Of a stretch of DNA of 18,871 nt, positions 14,935 through 18,871 are shown one piece after another. Below the pieces are notes generated by a model. It saw nothing but the letters and a program-made list of their open reading frames with translations, searched no databases and had not been told where the DNA came from. The DNA comes from Muribaculaceae bacterium. Its GTDB lineage: Bacteria; Bacteroidota; Bacteroidia; Bacteroidales; Muribaculaceae. How positions within the stretch are numbered: position 1 is the stretch's first letter; each line of letters starts with the position of its first letter. Location: positions 1 to 18,871 of the forward strand of contig VSPO01000061.1 in NCBI GenBank assembly GCA_009775375.1, given 5' to 3'. The translations under genes and the position numbers were made by a program.

Positions 14935-16371
14935 ATGAAAAATAAAGTAAGAAGAACAGCGACAATAATAATAGGAGCCCTCTTAAGTGCCCCAGCATAT
15001 GCAGACTACGTTGCCGAGGCCACGCGCCTGATGGAGAAGGGCAACTATGCCGAGGCCATCAGCCTTTTGGGAAAGGAGAGAAGCTCCAATGAAAAGATAG
15101 TATCCTCGGCACAATACAATTATTTGCTCGGCGTATGCCAATTTGAGCAAGGAGATTACGCCGATGCATCTGAATCGTTGGAGAAAGCAAGGGCAAAGGG
15201 CAACAAAGCCTCGCTTCTTTATCTTGGCAGGCTTGCATATCTTGCATATGACTTCGAAAAAGCCTTGGAATTGTATGATGCATTTGAGGAACAATCAGAA
15301 AAGGGCAAGCAGCCACTGCCGGGCGACGTGGAATCGGCACGCCGACAACTGACTGTGGCGGAAAACTCTCTCGGCAGGGTTGAGAAAATAGAGATTCTTG
15401 ATTCGATAGCTGTTGCCAAGGATCTGTTTTTCCAATCATATAAGCTACCCCGTTCGGCCGGAAGACTGGAAGGCGGAGAAGAGTTGAAGGAGTCAACGCA
15501 TCAGGATGCAGTGGGGACAGCCTTCATCAATGAAGGTGACGATTTTATGATATGGAGCGAACCCGACAGTCTTGGCAACCTGGTTCTTCTGGAGAGCATA
15601 AAACTTACTGACGGGGAATGGCATTCTCCGACATCAACGCCATCGCTTCTCGGAGGAGGCGGAAATGCAGCATATCCTTTTATGATGCCCGACGGCGTTA
15701 CGCTATATTACGCTTCCGATGGAGAGGAGTCGATGGGTGGTTATGATATATTCGTGGCGAGCAGGAATCCCCAGACCGGGGAATTCCTTCAGCCTCAGAA
15801 TATAGGAATGCCTTACAATTCCCCTTTCGATGACTACATGCTTGCCATAGACGAGGAGAACGGTTTGGGCTGGTGGGCCAGCGACCGCAATCTGCTTGAC
15901 GATAAGATCACGGTGTATCTATATAAGGTCAATGAATTGCGAAAAAACTATAACCCCGACGATGAGGATATAGTGGCAAAGGCAAAGATTTCAGAGTTTG
16001 AATTGACTCAAGATTCTGAGAAAGCGGCGGAATATGCCGAGCTTCTGGAGACCGTGGACAATATCAACCCCGATGAGCAAAAAAAGAAGGCTGATTTTTA
16101 TTTCCCACGTGGAAACGGCACGTACTATACTTCGTTTGCTGATTTCTCAAGCGGCGCTTCCGTAGAGGCGATGAAGAAATATCTCGAATTCAAGAAAACG
16201 CTTCGAGAGGATGAAACGCGACTTGACGAGATGAGAAGGAACTATCATGAGAAACGCTCTGCATCACTCGGGCAGGAGATATCCAGTCTTGAGAAAAAGA
16301 TGGAAAAAGCGAGGCAGGAGGAGCTGAGACTCAGAAGCAACGTCTATAAAATAGAAAACAAGGGAAGATGA
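14935..16371 (+). CDS. Secreted TPR and PD40 beta-propeller protein
   Basis: The protein has 478 residues from the chosen start. Residues 1-23 are a signal peptide (KNKVRR, hydrophobic core, APAYA before the cut). TPR-like helices cover about 25-150 (KGNYAEAISLL, QGDYADASESL, YDFEKALELYD). A propeller-like region at about 185-335 has PD40 repeats: PFMMPDGVTLYYASDG and GGYDIFVASRN (248-278), and WWASDRN (313-319). A charged coiled coil fills about 410-478. The TPR plus PD40 arrangement is seen in Bacteroidota envelope proteins such as PorE, but the OmpA-like peptidoglycan-binding domain of those proteins is absent here. It probably serves as a periplasmic scaffold; the partner is unknown. The start at 14935 is set by the signal peptide and by the promoter that covers the upstream part of the frame. 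Confidence 0.82.
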   Translation: MKNKVRRTATIIIGALLSAPAYADYVAEATRLMEKGNYAEAISLLGKERSSNEKIVSSAQYNYLLGVCQFEQGDYADASESLEKARAKGNKASLLYLGRLAYLAYDFEKALELYDAFEEQSEKGKQPLPGDVESARRQLTVAENSLGRVEKIEILDSIAVAKDLFFQSYKLPRSAGRLEGGEELKESTHQDAVGTAFINEGDDFMIWSEPDSLGNLVLLESIKLTDGEWHSPTSTPSLLGGGGNAAYPFMMPDGVTLYYASDGEESMGGYDIFVASRNPQTGEFLQPQNIGMPYNSPFDDYMLAIDEENGLGWWASDRNLLDDKITVYLYKVNELRKNYNPDDEDIVAKAKISEFELTQDSEKAAEYAELLETVDNINPDEQKKKADFYFPRGNGTYYTSFADFSSGASVEAMKKYLEFKKTLREDETRLDEMRRNYHEKRSASLGQEISSLEKKMEKARQEELRLRSNVYKIENKGR

Positions 16372-16427
16372 ATCCGCCTTACAGCCTTAATTCCTGAAAA
16401 AACTAACCAACAAACATATATCTTCAG

Positions 16428-17912
16428 ATGATATCCTTTTTTATTGCTCTTTCATTGCTCATTGCCGGATATTTTATATATGGCAAAATGATGAGCCGAA
16501 TATTCGGAGAGGATCCCGGCAGGCCCACTCCCGTTAGAAACATGGCCGACGGCGTGGACTATGTGGCTTTGCCTACTTGGAAAGTCTTTCTTATCCAATT
16601 CCTTAATATTGCAGGTCTTGGCCCTATCTTCGGTGCGATAATGGGAGTCATGTTCGGCCCGGCGGCATTCCTGTGGATTGTCTTAGGCACGATATTCGCA
16701 GGCGCAGTGCATGATTACATGAGCGGGATGATGTCTATCAGGCGCGGCGGCGCATCGCTTCCGGAGCTTGTCGGCGACCAACTTGGCCCGAAGATCAAGA
16801 ATGTCATGATAGTGTTCTCTTTGTTCCTGATGATTCTTGTGGGGGCAGTGTTTGTCTACAACCCTGCAGACCTGCTTGCCATGCTTACTCCCGATAGTCT
16901 CGACAAGATGTTCTGGATAGCGATAATCTTCGTCTATTATATGGCCGCAGCTTTGCTGCCGATCGACAAGCTAATAGGAAAACTTTATCCCATCTTCGGA
17001 TTTGCCCTTCTTTTCATGGCGGCCGGAATCCTTGTCATGCTCATGGCCAACGGCGAGTCGCTGCCGGAATTTTGGGAGGGCTTCTATAATCATAAGGCTG
17101 AACCGGCTGCGAATCCAATATTCCCGATGATGTTCGTCTCGATTGCATGTGGAGCCATCTCAGGATTCCATGCCACGCAATCTCCGATGATGGCTCGTTG
17201 CATAAATTCGGAAAAGCATGCCCGGCCCGTGTTCTACGGAGCTATGGTCACAGAGGGAATAGTAGCACTCATATGGGCGGCTGCGGCAGTGGCCTTCACG
17301 GGGGGCTATGATTCATTGCAGCAGGCAATGGGGAGCTCATCGCCTGCTGTCATGGTCAATACCATCTCGCAGAGCTGGCTTGGCACATTCGGTGGCATCC
17401 TCGCCATCCTCGGGGTCATAGCCGCACCAATCACCTCCGGCGACACCGCCTTGCGCAGTGCGCGCCTAATCGCTGCAGATTTTATGGGAATCAAACAGAA
17501 GAGGATAATCAAACGGCTTTCAGTGGCGATTCCCATCTTCGTCTTATGCTTTATTATCATGATGCTTCCCTATGAGGTGCTTTGGAGATATTTTGCATGG
17601 TGCAACCAGGTGCTCTCGGTCATCACTTTGTGGACCATCACCGTCTATCTCGCTTCGAAAGGTAAAAAATATATCGTGACCTTGTTGCCTGCATTATTCA
17701 TGACATGCGTGACCGTCACCTATATATTCTTTGCGCCAGAGGGATTCTCCACCCTGACCAACAGCGTATGGGGGATAATGATTCCCTATGAGTTGGCATT
17801 AGGGATGGGCATAGTCGTCAGCGGCTTGCTGCTATTCTTGTTTGCCAAATGGCTGAAAGGCTATGACGTAGAGGTGGCCGAAGGCTATAATGAGGATAAT
17901 CTCGTATTTTAA
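16428..17912 (+). CDS. CstA family carbon starvation transporter (short form)
   Basis: This 494-residue inner-membrane transporter has roughly a dozen or more hydrophobic segments. CstA family motifs are clear: FLNIAGLGPIFGAIMG (58-73), AGAVHDYMSG (91-100) and RRGGASLPELVG (105-116), followed by further glycine-rich membrane helices to about 475. Characterised relatives import pyruvate (BtsT, CstA) or peptides. E. coli members are about 700 residues; short forms near 480-500 are common in other phyla, so this is not a truncation. It starts 56 bp after the TPR/PD40 stop with no promoter visible between, so read-through is likely. The family is sure; the substrate (pyruvate or another small acid, or peptides) is inferred. 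Confidence 0.92.
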   Translation: MISFFIALSLLIAGYFIYGKMMSRIFGEDPGRPTPVRNMADGVDYVALPTWKVFLIQFLNIAGLGPIFGAIMGVMFGPAAFLWIVLGTIFAGAVHDYMSGMMSIRRGGASLPELVGDQLGPKIKNVMIVFSLFLMILVGAVFVYNPADLLAMLTPDSLDKMFWIAIIFVYYMAAALLPIDKLIGKLYPIFGFALLFMAAGILVMLMANGESLPEFWEGFYNHKAEPAANPIFPMMFVSIACGAISGFHATQSPMMARCINSEKHARPVFYGAMVTEGIVALIWAAAAVAFTGGYDSLQQAMGSSSPAVMVNTISQSWLGTFGGILAILGVIAAPITSGDTALRSARLIAADFMGIKQKRIIKRLSVAIPIFVLCFIIMMLPYEVLWRYFAWCNQVLSVITLWTITVYLASKGKKYIVTLLPALFMTCVTVTYIFFAPEGFSTLTNSVWGIMIPYELALGMGIVVSGLLLFLFAKWLKGYDVEVAEGYNEDNLVF

Positions 17913-17940
17913 GTTTCTTAAACATAGGAACATAATAAAA

Positions 17941-18780
17941 ATGGCTACTAATATCAAAGACATAATAAGAAACACCAGGGATTATAACCTGCATGCTCAT
18001 TCTCAATTCTGCGATGGGCGCGACACGATGGAGGAGATAGCACGAGGGGCAAATGAGGCAGGAATGAAATATCTCGCGTTCACTCCACATTCGCCGTTGC
18101 CCATATATTCCTCTTGCAATATGGACAAGGCCAGAATGGATGAATATCTCTCTGAGACATCAAGATTGCGGGATACATACAACCTCGATATGGAGATACT
18201 GACGTCTCTTGAAATTGATTATTTAAGTCCGGATTTTGGTCCGCATATCGACTATTTCCGTAATCTTCCCCTTGATTTCCAGCTTGGGTCAGTGCATTTC
18301 GTCCCCAACCAGAATGGATATCCAATAGATTGCGACGGCAACTTCGGGCATTTCAGTAAAAACCTGAAGGAGGGTTTTGAAGGCGACCTCAGATACGTGG
18401 TGGAAAAATATTTCGAGCAGGTCATAATGATGCTTGAGAGGGGAGGGGTTGACCTACTCGGCCATTTTGACAAGATAGCCGGCAATGCCAGCGCAGCAAA
18501 TCCGGGAATAGAGGATGAAGGTTGGTATGAGTCATTGGTGGATCATGTTGTGTCGCAAGTAAAGGACACTGACATAATCGTTGAGATCAACACGAAGGCA
18601 TTTTGCGACAGGGGGCGTTTTTTTCCTGCCGAACGATGGTGGGGGAAATTGATAGAGGCCGGCATTCCTCTTGCAGTAGACAGCGACGCCCATTATTCAT
18701 CCAAGGTGACGGCGGGACGTGCTGAGGCCTACAGCCGACTTGACGCCCTTATGAAGAAAGCCGACAGGCGTCGGCAGTGA
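17941..18780 (+). CDS. PHP-domain phosphatase, histidinol-phosphatase (HisK/HisJ) type
   Basis: The protein has 279 residues and a complete set of PHP metal ligands: H18 and H20 in NLHAHSQFCDG, H50 in FTPHSPLP, E91 in SLEIDY, H119 in GSVHFV, H175 in LLGHFDK, and D248 with H251 in DSDAHY. The layout and length match the PHP histidinol-phosphatases that remove phosphate from histidinol phosphate in histidine synthesis, but related PHP enzymes hydrolyse other small phosphates and no his genes are in the window. An open frame begins at 17890 inside cstA; the ATG at 17941 is preferred because it starts 28 bp after cstA and removes a lysine-rich, non-family stretch. It probably shares a transcript with cstA. 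Confidence 0.87.
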   Translation: MATNIKDIIRNTRDYNLHAHSQFCDGRDTMEEIARGANEAGMKYLAFTPHSPLPIYSSCNMDKARMDEYLSETSRLRDTYNLDMEILTSLEIDYLSPDFGPHIDYFRNLPLDFQLGSVHFVPNQNGYPIDCDGNFGHFSKNLKEGFEGDLRYVVEKYFEQVIMMLERGGVDLLGHFDKIAGNASAANPGIEDEGWYESLVDHVVSQVKDTDIIVEINTKAFCDRGRFFPAERWWGKLIEAGIPLAVDSDAHYSSKVTAGRAEAYSRLDALMKKADRRRQ

Positions 18781-18860
18781 GGATTTGATTATTAAGTGTA
18801 GATTCCAAAACGAAGTGCAACGTTATGGAGCCTAAATGATGTAGATTCAAGGGAAAGTGT

Positions 18861-18868
18861 TAACTTTG
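18861..18868 (+). promoter_or_regulatory. Putative -7 promoter element for a gene beyond the right edge
   Basis: TAACTTTG matches TAnnTTTG exactly and has the same sequence as the two - strand -7 boxes in this window. No good TTTG is found 19-21 bases upstream, so the -33 half is weak. The 80 bp before it, after the PHP stop, hold no hairpin terminator; TGTAGATTC occurs twice (18797-18805 and 18840-18848). Confidence 0.5.
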
Positions 18869-18871
18869 CCC

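Noticed and set aside
1..18871. CRISPR array, tRNA or rRNA genes, transposase, integrase or phage genes, toxin-antitoxin pairs
   Set aside because: I looked through all gaps and frames on both strands and found no spaced repeats, cloverleaf, or motifs of these families. The window appears to be stable chromosomal DNA.

Overview
The window looks like chromosomal DNA from a member of the Bacteroidales (phylum Bacteroidota). Four things point there: promoters of the form TTTG-N19-TAnnTTTG, which is the -33/-7 pattern of that phylum; a DUF3078 outer-membrane protein; a TPR plus PD40-propeller secreted protein; and the tandem run topoisomerase IV B, coaD, S41 protease. I cannot name the genus with confidence. 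No rRNA, tRNA, CRISPR array, transposase, integrase or phage gene is visible. Most of the window is core housekeeping DNA.

Layout, left to right. (1) 1-387, + strand: the 3' end of a calcineurin-like phosphoesterase cut by the window edge. (2) 442-7635, all on the - strand, so read right to left: topoisomerase IV subunit B (parE), coaD overlapping it by 4 bp, a C-terminal-processing S41 protease, a DUF3078 barrel protein, and two small secreted proteins of unknown function. A Bacteroidales-type promoter and a structured leader of about 165 nt precede parE. (3) 7636-8102: a gene-free stretch holding that promoter and leader. (4) 8103-10642, - strand: an LtaS/sulfatase-type membrane phosphotransferase overlapping a PAP2 phosphatase by 4 bp, a two-gene envelope-lipid unit. 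(5) 10643-10985: an intergenic stretch with GC-rich palindromes and the terminator of the next operon. (6) 10986-14743, - strand: etfB, etfA and a long acyl-CoA dehydrogenase, a flavin electron-transfer unit with its own promoter and terminator. (7) 14744-14934: a divergent promoter region. (8) 14935-18780, + strand: a TPR/PD40 secreted protein, a CstA-type transporter and a PHP-domain phosphatase. The window ends on the -7 element of a further + strand promoter.

How the genes work together. CoaD makes dephospho-CoA, and the ETF/acyl-CoA dehydrogenase unit oxidises or reduces an acyl-CoA. The S41 protease, DUF3078 protein, two secreted unknowns, LtaS-like enzyme, PAP2 phosphatase and TPR/PD40 protein all act in the envelope. 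CstA imports small carbon compounds. I see no obvious new system. The points most worth a second look are a perfect 17-bp inverted repeat inside one small secreted protein gene, the structured parE leader, the unusual tail and insertion in ParE, the bifurcating-type motif in EtfB, and the palindromic intergenic region at 10786-10900.
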